A DNA stretch of 64,000 bases from Tissierella sp. P1 (GTDB taxonomy: Bacteria; Bacillota; Clostridia; Tissierellales; Tissierellaceae). Shown here in pieces: positions 37,571 through 47,259 of this stretch. A model generated the notes under the pieces. It saw only the letters and a program-made list of their open reading frames with translations, was not told the origin of the DNA and made no database searches. The DNA is taken from the NCBI RefSeq assembly GCF_002266425.1, contig NZ_NPMN01000015.1, forward strand, positions 1 to 64,000, given 5' to 3'. The translations under genes were made by a program, and so were the position numbers. How positions within the stretch are numbered: position 1 is the first letter of the stretch; each line of letters starts with the position of its first letter.

Positions 37571-38517
37571 ATGGGGGGACTCTTAACTTTATCATTGTTT
37601 ATTATAGGCTTAATAATGATAGTAAAAGGTGGAGATTGGTTTCTAGACGCTACAATTTGGATTGCAGAAAAGACAGGAATCTCTTTTGGAATAATAGGTG
37701 CTACTGTAGTCAGTGTAGCTACTACTTTACCAGAGCTTTTTGTTTCTACATTATCAAGTAAAGAAGGTTTTACCGATATGGCAGTAGGTAATGCATTAGG
37801 TTCTTATATATGTAATATTGCTTTTATAATAGGAATTTGCTCTTTAATAAAGCCAATAAAGGTTAAAGAGTATTTTTTTGGCATTAAAGGAGCTATGATG
37901 TTTGGATATCTAAGTATTTTCTATTATTTTGCGTCAGATGGTATGATTAGTCACAATGAAGGTAGAATTCTATTATTTTTAATTATATTATTTATTTTTA
38001 TCAATATATTTGATCATAAGAATGAAAACGGAAAAAGAAAGAAAGTACATAAAAAGTCTATTAAAAAAGAAGAAGCATTTATAAATAGTGGTAAATTTGC
38101 GTTAGGAGCAATTTTAATTATATACGGTGCACATATACTAGTAGATACTGGAGTAGAAATAGCGAATTTCCTAAGAATTCCTAAGCAGGTAGTGAGTTTA
38201 ACTTTACTTGCAGTTGGAACATCATTGCCAGAGTTAGTTACAGCTTTGGCAGCTACTATAAAGGGAAAACAAAATATATCTGTAGGCAATATAGTAGGAG
38301 CTAATATATTTAATATGACTGTAGTTATGGGAATATCTACTTTAGCTAGTTCTGAAGGGTTAATAATATCAAGGCAAACACTGACCTAGATGTTCCTATG
38401 GCTACAATCGTGGCGTTGATATTTATATTGTCAGGAATAGTTTTCCAAAAGATAGGAAGACCTACAGGAATATTATTATTAGCTTTATATGGAGGCTATC
38501 TATGTATTTTATTTTAG
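37571..38517 (+). pseudogene. Ca2+/Na+ antiporter family (CaCA) protein, one frameshift near the end
   Basis: About 315 residues with ten predicted membrane helices in two repeats. Each has the alpha motif: GATVVSVATTLPELFVS and GNALGSYICNIAF in the first; LLAVGTSLPELVTALAA and GNIVGANIFNMTV in the second. The frame ends at a TAG (38387-38389), but one base restored near 38387 reads LTLDVPMATIVALIF and continues to 38517. The fault lies in the last helices. Substrate may be Ca2+ or another cation. Confidence 0.85.
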
Positions 38518-38690
38518 CATAATAAAACATAATGAATTAGAGCTACTAGTTATTAGTAGCTTTCTAAAATTAAACTAATTTTTTCAATTATATATAATTT
38601 TAAAATAATTATTTACAGAAAATTATGATATAATTGCTTGTAAGAAGTATTGAGAGTAAAATTCTAAAAGGTTAGTAGGGGGAGATCGGC

Positions 38691-39416
38691 TTGAAAGTAT
38701 TGATTGAAAAGGATTATAAAACTATTAGTGAAGTAGCTGCAAAGATGATAAAGGATGAAATAGAAAGAAAACCTAATTTGACATTGGGACTAGCTACAGG
38801 AAGTACTCCTATGGGAACTTATCAAGAATTAATAAGGTTATACAAGGAGGAGGGATTAGATTTTTCTAAAGTAACTACATTTAATTTAGATGAATATGTA
38901 GGTTTAGATAGAGATGATCCTAATAGCTATAGTTATCATATGAGGGATGTATTATTTAACCATATCAATATTAAATTGGAGAATACATTTATACCAAATG
39001 GGAAGTCAGAAAACCTAGAAGATGCTTGTGCATCCTATGATAAAATAATTAGAGACAAGGGTGGAATAGATTTACAGATATTAGGGATTGGAGAGAATGG
39101 GCATATTGCATTTAATGAACCATCAGATAAATTAAATATATATACTAGCATCGTAAAGTTAGATGATACAACTATCAATGCAAACTCCAGATTTTTTAAT
39201 TCAATTGAAGAAGTACCTAAAACTGCTATAACTATGGGAATGAGTAGTATAATGGAGGCGAGAAAGATAATTTTAATGGCCCATGGAAAGAAAAAGGCTC
39301 CTATTGTAAAAAAATTACTTGAAGCTAAACATATTTCTACTTATATACCTGCAACCCTTCTTTTATTGCATCCGAATGTTACATTTATTTTAACTGAAGA
39401 AGCTTATGAAGCTTAA
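38691..39416 (+). CDS. nagB: Glucosamine-6-phosphate deaminase
   Basis: A 241-residue aldose-ketose isomerase that turns GlcN-6-P into fructose-6-P and ammonia. Motifs: GLATGSTPMGTYQEL, FNLDEYVGL and GIGENGHIAFNEP. The start is TTG 38691 behind AGGGGGAGATCGGC. It is slightly shorter than E. coli NagB, lacking its C-terminal extension. Followed at once by nagA in one operon. Its upstream sequence recurs at 55.56 kb. Confidence 0.93.
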   Translation: MKVLIEKDYKTISEVAAKMIKDEIERKPNLTLGLATGSTPMGTYQELIRLYKEEGLDFSKVTTFNLDEYVGLDRDDPNSYSYHMRDVLFNHINIKLENTFIPNGKSENLEDACASYDKIIRDKGGIDLQILGIGENGHIAFNEPSDKLNIYTSIVKLDDTTINANSRFFNSIEEVPKTAITMGMSSIMEARKIILMAHGKKKAPIVKKLLEAKHISTYIPATLLLLHPNVTFILTEEAYEA

Positions 39417-39435
39417 AGATAAAAAAGGTGATAAT

Positions 39436-40594
39436 ATGAGAACTCTAATAAGGAATATAAATTTAATTAATCCCTATGAAATATTTTTTGGTTACGGTGT
39501 AGTTGTAGAACAAGATAAAATTGTTGAGATAAATATAGAAGATAATATAAAAATAGAAAATATAGATTTAGTTATTGATGGAAAAGGGAATTTCCTAGCA
39601 CCTGGTTTTGTTGATATCCACAATCATGGAAACATGGGATTTGATATTATGGATAGTACTGAGACTGCCATAGATAATATTGGCAGATTTCATTTGAAAA
39701 ATGGTGTTACATCTTATTTAGGAACGGTAATAACATCTTCCTATGAAAATATGTCTAATGCAATAAGAAATCTGGCAAACTATAAAAATAAAAAGGAATT
39801 GTCTCAACTAATAGGAGTACATCTAGAAGGGCCATTTTTCTCCTTAGATAAAAAAGGAGCACAGCCAGGTAAGTATATTAAGAATCCCAATAAGGAAGAG
39901 ATAAGGGAAATTTTCAATATATCTAATGGTCGTCTAAAAATGGTTTCTATAGCTCCTGAAACTTCTGGAGCATTAGATATTATATCTTATTTAAAGTCTA
40001 AGGATATTACAGTGGCATTAGCCATAGCAATGCAAGCTTTGAAGAAACACAAATAGGAATAAACTATGGTGCTACTGTAGCTACACATCTATACAATGGG
40101 ATGAGAGAATTTAATCATAGAGAGCCAGGATAATAGGAGCAGCATTGTTAGATGAAAGAGTATACTGCGAAATTATATATGATAGAATTCATTTACATGA
40201 TGCTGCAGTAAAAATTGCTGTCAGAATGAAGGGGGTAGATAAGATAGTACTTGTATCAGATTCTATGATGGCAGCAGGACTTTCAGATGGTGATTATGAG
40301 CTGGGAGGACAAAAGGTAATAGTCAAAAACAGTACAGCTAGATTAGAAACTGGAAGTTTAGCAGGATCTACTCTGAATCTAAGAGATGCGGTATATAATA
40401 TGATATATTATTTAGATATTCCTATAAATGATGCAATAAGAATGGCAAGTTTGTCTCCTGCCAAGGCTATAGGAATCAATGGACATAAAGGAAGTATTGA
40501 GATAGGTAAAGATGCAGATATGATATTAATAGATAAAGATATAAATGTACTTGGTACTATGGTCATGGGAGAATGGAAATTCTGTAGTAACTAA
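39436..40594 (+). pseudogene. nagA: N-acetylglucosamine-6-phosphate deacetylase, two frameshifts
   Basis: A metal-dependent amidohydrolase removing acetate from GlcNAc-6-P. It begins at ATG 39436 (AGGTGAT upstream). The metal motif GFVDIHNHGNMGFD and GVHLEGPFF are in the first part. One G missing at about 40021 breaks the expected GHSNAS region, and one A missing at 40130/40131 breaks REPGIIGAALL. The last part (40145 on) has VLVSDSMMAAGL and the family C-terminus. Both faults are single-base losses. Confidence 0.88.
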
Positions 40595-40621
40595 TAAGAT
40601 TAAATTTAAAGGGGGGATAGA

Positions 40622-43322
40622 TTGAAGGTTATTGATAAGGTATATAATACTCTTTTAGATTTAGAGCTAAAAAAGAAAACAGGTGTATCTGCTACGGATA
40701 TATCAAAGAAGTTAAACTTAGATAGGTCTACGATTAGTAGATATCTCAATGCTTTATATAATGATAAAAGGATAGAGAAAATAGATGGAAGGCCTGTTCT
40801 ATTCCAATCAATATCAAATAATACTCTTACCTCCTCTGATAACAAATTTAGTGATGAATTAAATAGTTAGATAAACTAGCTGGAGCTAAGCAGGGTTTAA
40901 GTGTTCCTATAGAAAAAGCTAAAGCCGCTATTATATACCACCAAAAGGTCTTCATACTTTGTTGTTAGGGGAAACTGGAGTTGGAAAATCTTTATTTGCT
41001 GAGCAGATGTATGAATATGCTAAAGAAGTCGATATACTAGACAAGGATGCACCCTTTATAAGATTCAATTGTGCAGATTATGCCAGCAATCCTAATCTTT
41101 TAACAGCACATATCTTTGGAGTAAAAAGAGGTGCATTTACGGGAGCTGAAACTGATAGAGATGGACTTTTAAAAAAAGCTGATAAAGGAGTACTTTTTTT
41201 AGATGAAATACATAGATTAACTCCAGAAGGGCAAGAGATGTTATTTACATATATAGATAAAGGTTTTTTTAGGCCTCTTGGGGAGAGCGAAAAGTCGATA
41301 TATGTAAATGTTAGGATAATAGCTGCTACTACAGAGGAACCAGAATCATATTTGCTGCAAACCTTTTCTAGAAGGATACCTATGGTAATAAGATTACCAA
41401 ATTTACATGAGAGGTCTTTAGCAGAAAGATATTCTTTGATAGAATCCTTTATTAGAGAAGAATCACGTAGACTTGGAGAAAGTATTTATATCAATAAAAA
41501 CTCAATTATTTCTTATTTATTATATGATTGTCCAAATAATATTGGCCAATTAAAGAGTGATATACAACTTTCTTGTGCCAAAGCCTTCTTAAATTATAAA
41601 GCAAATTTAAATGGTTTTCTTACGATTAATCAAGGGGATTTACCAAATCATGTAAGAAAGGGTCTACTTTATTTGAATGAATATAGGAAGGAAGTAAATG
41701 AATTACTAGGTGGAACTAATGATATATTGAAGTATAGTGAAATCGAGGAACCACCTTTAAAACTTATCCATGAAGAAGAAAATATAGGTGAAGATTTTTA
41801 TAACATAATTGAAGAAAAGATTGATACCTTCAAGATGTCAGGAATGGACGAATCAGATATAAATGAGATTCTAAGCATAGACATAGAATCTCATTTTCAA
41901 AAATATATTGGAGAAATAAGTAGACGCTATAGGAAAAACGAAATCCATAGTATAATTAACAAAGAAATAGCAGGAGTAGTTGAGGAGATTTTATTATTAG
42001 CTAAGGAAGGTTTAAATAGGGAATATGATGAGAGGATATATTTTGGATTATCTTTCCATCTTGAAAGAAGCGTCGAAAGAATTAGAAATGGAGAAAAGAT
42101 ATATAATCCTAAATTAAACTTTATTCGAATAAATTATGAAGATGAATTTATATTTGCTATGAAGATAGCAAAATTAATAGATAATAAGTTTAATATTGAA
42201 ATACCAGTAGATGAGATAGGATATTTGGCTATGTTTTTTGCATCTGATTATTTCAAAGATAAAAAGGAAATAGAATCAAATGTGAAAATTATTGTTGTAA
42301 TGCATGGTCGAAGTACCGCAAGTTCAATGGTAGAGGTAGTAAATAGTTTAATAGGTTCTGATTTTGTTGTAGGCCTTGATATGCCATTATCTATGAAGCC
42401 CCAGAAAATGTATGAGATAACGAAAGATAAGGTCTTAGAAATTCATAGGGATAAAGGTGTTATTTTAATGGTGGACATGGGTTCCCTAACCAATTTTGGC
42501 CATATGATTACTGAAGAAACTGGTGTTGAAGTTAGAACAATTGATATGGTTAGTACTCTAATAGTTTTAGATATTGCAAGAAAAGCAATAATAGGATATG
42601 CATTAGAGGATATTTTAGGATCAATTAGTTATAAAGGAATAATAGATACTTCACAAGATAGGAATAGAAAAAAAGAGAATATTATTGTTTCCGCCTGCTT
42701 TACAGGTGATGGAGTAGCAAAGAAGATATCGGATATCGTAAGCAATACGATATCTAATAAGAATATTAAGATAATTACTATTAATATTATTGATGACAGA
42801 AGGATAGAAGACAGAATAGCAGAATTAGAGAAGAATTATAATATACTAGCTATTATAAGTGCAGTTAATATAAATATAAAATCAATACCATTTATTTCTG
42901 CCATTGATCTTTTTTCAAAGGAAACTGTGAAAGAGTTAGATAAAATAATTAAAGAAGCTGAAATGTATGATAAGATATGGGATTCTCTTAAGGAACATTT
43001 AGTACATTTAGAAAGCGATTTGATAATTAAAGATATTAAATACCTAATAAATGGACTAGAAGAAGGATTAAATATCAAAGTAACAAATGATGTGAAAATG
43101 GGCATGGCTCTCCATATTTGTTTTATGATCGATAGCCTTTTAGCTGGGGAAAAAACCAGAATATTTGATGAGCTAGATAGTTTTAGGAAATTATATCTAA
43201 ATGAGATGTTAATAGTAAAGGAACAATTTAGGTTCATTAATGAAAATTATAAGATTAATATCGGAGATAATGAAGTAGCCTATATTGTTAGGTTGTTTAT
43301 GGAAAATAATATTAGTGTGTAA
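40622..43322 (+). pseudogene. LevR/CelR-type sigma-54 activator with PRD and PTS EIIA domains, two frameshifts
   Basis: A long PTS-controlled enhancer-binding protein of about 900 codons. In order: N-terminal helix-turn-helix (SATDISKKLNLDRSTISRYL); AAA+ domain with Walker A GETGVGKS and the sigma-54 contact loop GAFTGA; a PRD; an EIIA-Man-like domain (IIVVMHGRSTASSMVEVVNS); and a second PRD at the end. Single bases are missing near 40869 (NSLDKLAG) and near 40938 (IIYPPKGLHTLLL). It lies between nagA and the PTS genes, which have a matching sigma-54 promoter. Phosphorylation by HPr and EIIB should set its activity. Confidence 0.9.
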
Positions 43323-43355
43323 TAGTGTGTAATTAATTACACACTATTTTCTTAT
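43321..43355 (+). terminator. Terminator of the activator gene
   Basis: A 28-base perfect palindrome (arms AATAGTGTGTAATT and its complement, 43321-43348) overlaps the stop codon and is followed by TTCTTAT. Confidence 0.65.
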
Positions 43356-43536
43356 AATGAATAGGAAAGTTCTACTTTAATAATTAATATCAAGAATTTG
43401 ATTTAATTGAGTTTTAAGCAGATTGCTGACATCTTTGATCGCTTATGCAGTGGTCAAGAGAAGTTATCTATAATCTGACCTTAGAAACTTTTCTCATATA
43501 TACATGGAATTAACTAATATTAGTGGATATACTGTG

Positions 43537-43553
43537 TTGGCACATATATTGCA
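43537..43553 (+). promoter_or_regulatory. Sigma-54 (-24/-12) promoter of the PTS operon
   Basis: TTGGCACATATATTGCA matches the YTGGCAC-N5-TTGCW consensus exactly, with GG at 43539-43540 and GC at 43551-43552. It lies 55 bases before the EIIB start and just downstream of a LevR-type activator gene. Confidence 0.9.
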
Positions 43554-43608
43554 ATATATATTGATGCACTGATTATTGCATATATTGTGAGGAAAAGGAG
43601 GGATTTAT

Positions 43609-43920
43609 TTGTATAATATCGTATTAGTATGTTCAGCAGGAATGTCTACCAGTTTGTTGGTAACAAAAATGCAAAAAGCAGCAGGGGAGCAGGGAATAGA
43701 GGTAAACATAAAAGCTATTGCAGAAGCGGACTTAAAAAACAATTTAGAAAATCTTGACGTATTACTTTTAGGACCACAAGTCAGGTATATGCTTTCTAAG
43801 GTCAAAGATTTAATGGAGCCTAAGGGGATTCCTGTGGATGTAATAAACAGTGTAGATTATGGAACTATGAATGGGGCCAAAGTATTGGAGCAGGCTATTT
43901 CAATGATTAAAGGGAAGTGA
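43609..43920 (+). CDS. PTS lactose/cellobiose-family EIIB component
   Basis: A 103-residue phosphocarrier with the active cysteine in [14 protein letters not shown] (Cys8). It takes phosphate from EIIA and gives it to the sugar bound by EIIC. The start is TTG 43609 after AAAAGGAGGG. First gene of the sigma-54-driven PTS operon. Family members serve cellobiose, chitobiose or related beta-glucosides. Confidence 0.92.
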   Translation: MYNIVLVCSAGMSTSLLVTKMQKAAGEQGIEVNIKAIAEADLKNNLENLDVLLLGPQVRYMLSKVKDLMEPKGIPVDVINSVDYGTMNGAKVLEQAISMIKGK

Positions 43921-43951
43921 TCATTTATTCTATTTTAAAAGGGGGATACGT

Positions 43952-44461
43952 ATGAAAGGCTTTATGAAATGGATGGAAGAAAAATTTGTTCCTGTTGCAG
44001 GTAAAATTGGTTCTCAAAGACATCTTGCTGCCATAAGAGATGGTTTTGTTGGTATTATGCCTATTGTCTTAGCAGGTACATTTGTAGTTTTATTAAATAA
44101 TACCATAGGTGTTTGGATTCCGGCCATAGGAAATATACTAGGACCCATTAACGGTAATGTTTGGTGGGGTACTCTAGCTATACTAGGTCTACTGGTGACA
44201 TTCTCTATAGGATATAATCTTGCAAAATCCTATGGTGAAGATGGTTTAGTAGCAGGTTTGGTTTCCGTAGCAGCATTTATTACTACTTTACCTCAAGCTC
44301 ATGGAGACGCAGGATGGGGATATATACATTGGGGATTTTTAAATGCAGGTGGAATATTTACAGGTATGATAGTAGCAATAATCGGAACAGAAATATATGT
44401 AAAATTAACTAAACGTGGATTGATAATTAAGATGCCTGATACTGTGCCACCATTAGAGTAG
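43952..44461 (+). pseudogene. PTS cellobiose-family EIIC, N-terminal fragment only
   Basis: Encodes the first 169 residues of a permease that normally has about 430. MKWMEEKFVPVAGKIGSQRH and RDGFVGIMPIVLAGTFVVLL are the standard start of this family. After IIKMPDTVPP, where full-length proteins go on, the sequence runs straight into a GH4 glycosidase in another frame. The sugar-binding and remaining membrane helices are therefore absent. The transporter cannot work as written. Confidence 0.88.
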
Positions 44462-45534
44462 GACAGTTAAAGGCGAGAGCTAAGGATGAAAGCATTCCTT
44501 TATCCTATGGATTTATAGGGCAAGAAACTAATGGAGCAGGAGGTTTAGTTAATGGACTGAGAACTATACCTGTAATATTAGAGATAGCTGACGAAATGAA
44601 TGAGTTATGCCCCGATGCATGGTTAATTAATTTCACAAATCCAGTTGGAATGGTTACGGAAGCTTTAGCAAGATATTCAAAACATAGAAAATTTATTGGT
44701 CTTTGCAATACACCGGTGGGGATAGAGCGAGGTATTGCTAAGATTTTAGATATAGATCATAGCAGAGTAAGAATTGATTTTGCTGGGTTAAATCATATGA
44801 TATATGGATTTAACATATTTGTAGACAATCAAAATAAGACTTCGGAAGTTTTTGAAAGATTTATCGAAAATTCTATTTTAGTTAATATGAAAAATATAGA
44901 TCCAATGGAATGGGATGAGAAATTTTTAAAAGCGTTGAAATTAATTCCATGTCCATATCATAAATACTATTATAAACAGCGTGATATGCTGGAAAGTCAA
45001 TTAAATCAATATAAAAATGGAATTACAAGGGCTGAGGAAGTTATAAAAACAGAATCCGAATTATTTAATATCTATAAAAATTCAGAATTAAATAGGAAAC
45101 CTATTGAATTAGAAAAAAGAGGGGGCGCATATTACTCTGATGCAGCATGTAATTTAATATCTTCGATTTATAATAATAAACGAGATTTACAGGTGGTAAG
45201 TACGATTAATGGAACTACAATTAAAGATTTTCCACCGGAGTATGCTATAGAAATTACTAGCCGTATTACAAAAGATGGACCAGTACCCTATAAGTTTATA
45301 GATGAGTTTCCAGTCAGCATAAAAGGTTTAATCAATCAAATAAAAACCTTTGAAATACTTGGAGCTGAAGCAGCTATGAAAGGCAATTATGATAAAGCAT
45401 TGCTTGCCATTACATTAAATCCTCTTATAGCTAATGATATTCTGGGACATAGGCTATTAGATGAGATGCTTGAGTCTAATAAGGAATACCTGCCAAGGTT
45501 CTTTAACAAAGAATTCCATAGAGAAAATCAATAA
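44440..45534 (+). pseudogene. GH4 6-phospho-beta-glucosidase, N-terminally truncated
   Basis: NAD- and Mn-dependent glycosidase lacking about its first 100 residues, including the Rossmann NAD site. The remaining 360 codons begin TIRVGQLKARAKDE and keep NFTNPVGMVTEAL, the metal ligands in IGLCNTPVG (Cys) and GLNHMIYG (His), and the family C-terminus. It has no natural start: the open frame begins inside the EIIC fragment. Relatives such as ChbF act on phosphorylated chitobiose or cellobiose. Confidence 0.88.
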
Positions 45535-45547
45535 AGGAGAGATTAGA

Positions 45548-45880
45548 ATGGATTTAGAACTTACAATAATAAATATAATAAATTTCAGTGGGGAAGCTAG
45601 AAGTTTCTGTATGGAAGCCATTGGATATGCTAAAAGCGGAGAATCTAAAAAGGCAAGAGATGCTATGGAAGAAGCTAATAATAAATTATCAGAAGCCCAT
45701 AAAAGTCAAACTTCATTGATACAAGAAGAGGCAAGGGGAGAAGGAAAACCTATTTCACTCCTATTGGTTCATGCTCAGGATCATTTAATGAACGCTATTA
45801 CTGTAAGAGATATGGCAAATGAATTTATAGAGTTATACCAAATAATAAAAGAGTTAAGAGGAGAAAGAAATCATGGTTAA
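45548..45880 (+). CDS. PTS lactose/cellobiose-family EIIA component
   Basis: A 110-residue helical phosphocarrier. The phosphorylated histidine is in ISLLLVHAQDHLM. ATG 45548 follows AAAGGAGAGATTAGA, 13 bases after the GH4 stop. It overlaps the next gene by eight bases. It completes the EIIB-EIIC-EIIA set. Confidence 0.92.
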   Translation: MDLELTIINIINFSGEARSFCMEAIGYAKSGESKKARDAMEEANNKLSEAHKSQTSLIQEEARGEGKPISLLLVHAQDHLMNAITVRDMANEFIELYQIIKELRGERNHG

Positions 45881-46952
45881 ACTAGGAGTATCTGTTTATC
45901 CAGATAAATCTAATTTGGAAGACAATAAAAGATATCTCAAATTAGCATCAGAATATGGATTTAGCAGGGTATTTTTCAATTTTTTGACTGTTGAAAATGA
46001 AGAGATATTAGAGAGATTCAAGGAAATAGTCAAATTTGCTAGAGAATTAAAAATGGAGATTATAGCAGACGTTGCTCCTAAGGTTTTTAAGGATTTAAAT
46101 ATAGATTATAAAGATTTAAAGATATTCAGTGATATAGGGCTTACAGGAATTAGATTAGATATGGGCTTTAGTGGCAATGAAGAAAGTATAATGTCATTCA
46201 ACCCTTATGGATTAAAGATAGAATTAAATATTAGTAGTGGCACAAAGTACTTAGACAATGTTATGAGCTATCTACCTAACAAAGATAATATAATTGGGTG
46301 TCATAATTTTTACCCTCATAGATATACGGGAATATCTAGAGTCCATTTTATGAAGACCACAGAAGAATTTAAGAAGTATGGACTTAGAACTGCCGCCTTC
46401 GTTTCATCCAATGAAGCAAGTTTTGGTCCTTGGAATGTAAATGAAGGACTGCCCACTATGGAAGAGCATAGAGAACTACCTATTGAAGTTCAAGTCAAGG
46501 ATCTAATAAATACTGGACTAATTGATGATATTATTATTTCTAACTGTTTTGCATCAGAAGAAGAATTAAAGACCTTAGCTTCTCTTAATAAAGATATTTT
46601 AGAGTTAAATGTAGAGATAGATGAAAACCTTCCAGAAGTGGAGAGGAATATTTTATTAAATGAGCTTCATTTTAACAGAGGAGATGTTTCTGAATATATG
46701 ATTAGATCCACTCAGTCTAGAGTAAAGTATAAAGGATATGAATTTAAATTGCTTAATCCTAGGGATATGAAGACGGGTGATATTGTAATTGAGTCTAACT
46801 TATATGCACATTATGCTGGAGAAGTACATTTGGTTTTAAAACCTATGAAAAACAGCAATAGATCTTCAGTGGTTGGAAAAGTTATTGATGAAGAAATATT
46901 TTTACTTGACTACATAAAACCATGGCAAAAATTTAGGCTTAAGCTAAAGTAA
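45873..46952 (+). CDS. MupG-family (DUF871) TIM-barrel glycosidase
   Basis: A 359-residue protein with a barrel (residues 1-240: LGVSVYPDKS, FFNFLTVENEE, GCHNFYPHRYTG, FVSSNEASFGPW) and a C-terminal cyclophilin-like domain. Characterised MupG cleaves MurNAc-6-P from the end of phosphorylated MurNAc-GlcNAc. Its place after the PTS and GH4 genes, with nagBA upstream, suggests turnover of cell-wall or chitin disaccharides. Translationally coupled to EIIA. Confidence 0.85.
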   Translation: MVKLGVSVYPDKSNLEDNKRYLKLASEYGFSRVFFNFLTVENEEILERFKEIVKFARELKMEIIADVAPKVFKDLNIDYKDLKIFSDIGLTGIRLDMGFSGNEESIMSFNPYGLKIELNISSGTKYLDNVMSYLPNKDNIIGCHNFYPHRYTGISRVHFMKTTEEFKKYGLRTAAFVSSNEASFGPWNVNEGLPTMEEHRELPIEVQVKDLINTGLIDDIIISNCFASEEELKTLASLNKDILELNVEIDENLPEVERNILLNELHFNRGDVSEYMIRSTQSRVKYKGYEFKLLNPRDMKTGDIVIESNLYAHYAGEVHLVLKPMKNSNRSSVVGKVIDEEIFLLDYIKPWQKFRLKLK

Positions 46953-46983
46953 TGAAAATAGATATGAGTTAGGAGTTGATCTT

Positions 46984-47247
46984 ATGGTCCAAAGGGAAAT
47001 AGTATTACTAAATGATACAGGATTACATGCCAGGCCAGCATCTATGATTGTAAAAGAGGCTGCTAAATACATCAGTGAAATAAAAATTATTAAAAATGAA
47101 AAGGAATATAATGCTAAAAGTATAATGAGTATATTAAGTATGGGTGCTATAAAGGGGGATTGCCTTGTAATAAGAGCTATAGGTGAAGACGAAGAAAAGG
47201 CAGTGGAAGAACTAGGAGATTTCATTGAGAATAAGATAATGGATTAG
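46984..47247 (+). CDS. ptsH: Phosphocarrier protein HPr
   Basis: An 87-residue general PTS protein. The phosphorylated His15 is in TGLHARPAS and the HPr-kinase target Ser46 in NAKSIMSIL, so it can carry both catalytic and regulatory phosphate. It is followed after 12 bases by ptsI. Finding the general PTS proteins inside a sugar-specific operon is unusual. Confidence 0.95.
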   Translation: MVQREIVLLNDTGLHARPASMIVKEAAKYISEIKIIKNEKEYNAKSIMSILSMGAIKGDCLVIRAIGEDEEKAVEELGDFIENKIMD

Positions 47248-47259
47248 GAGGAGATCTTT

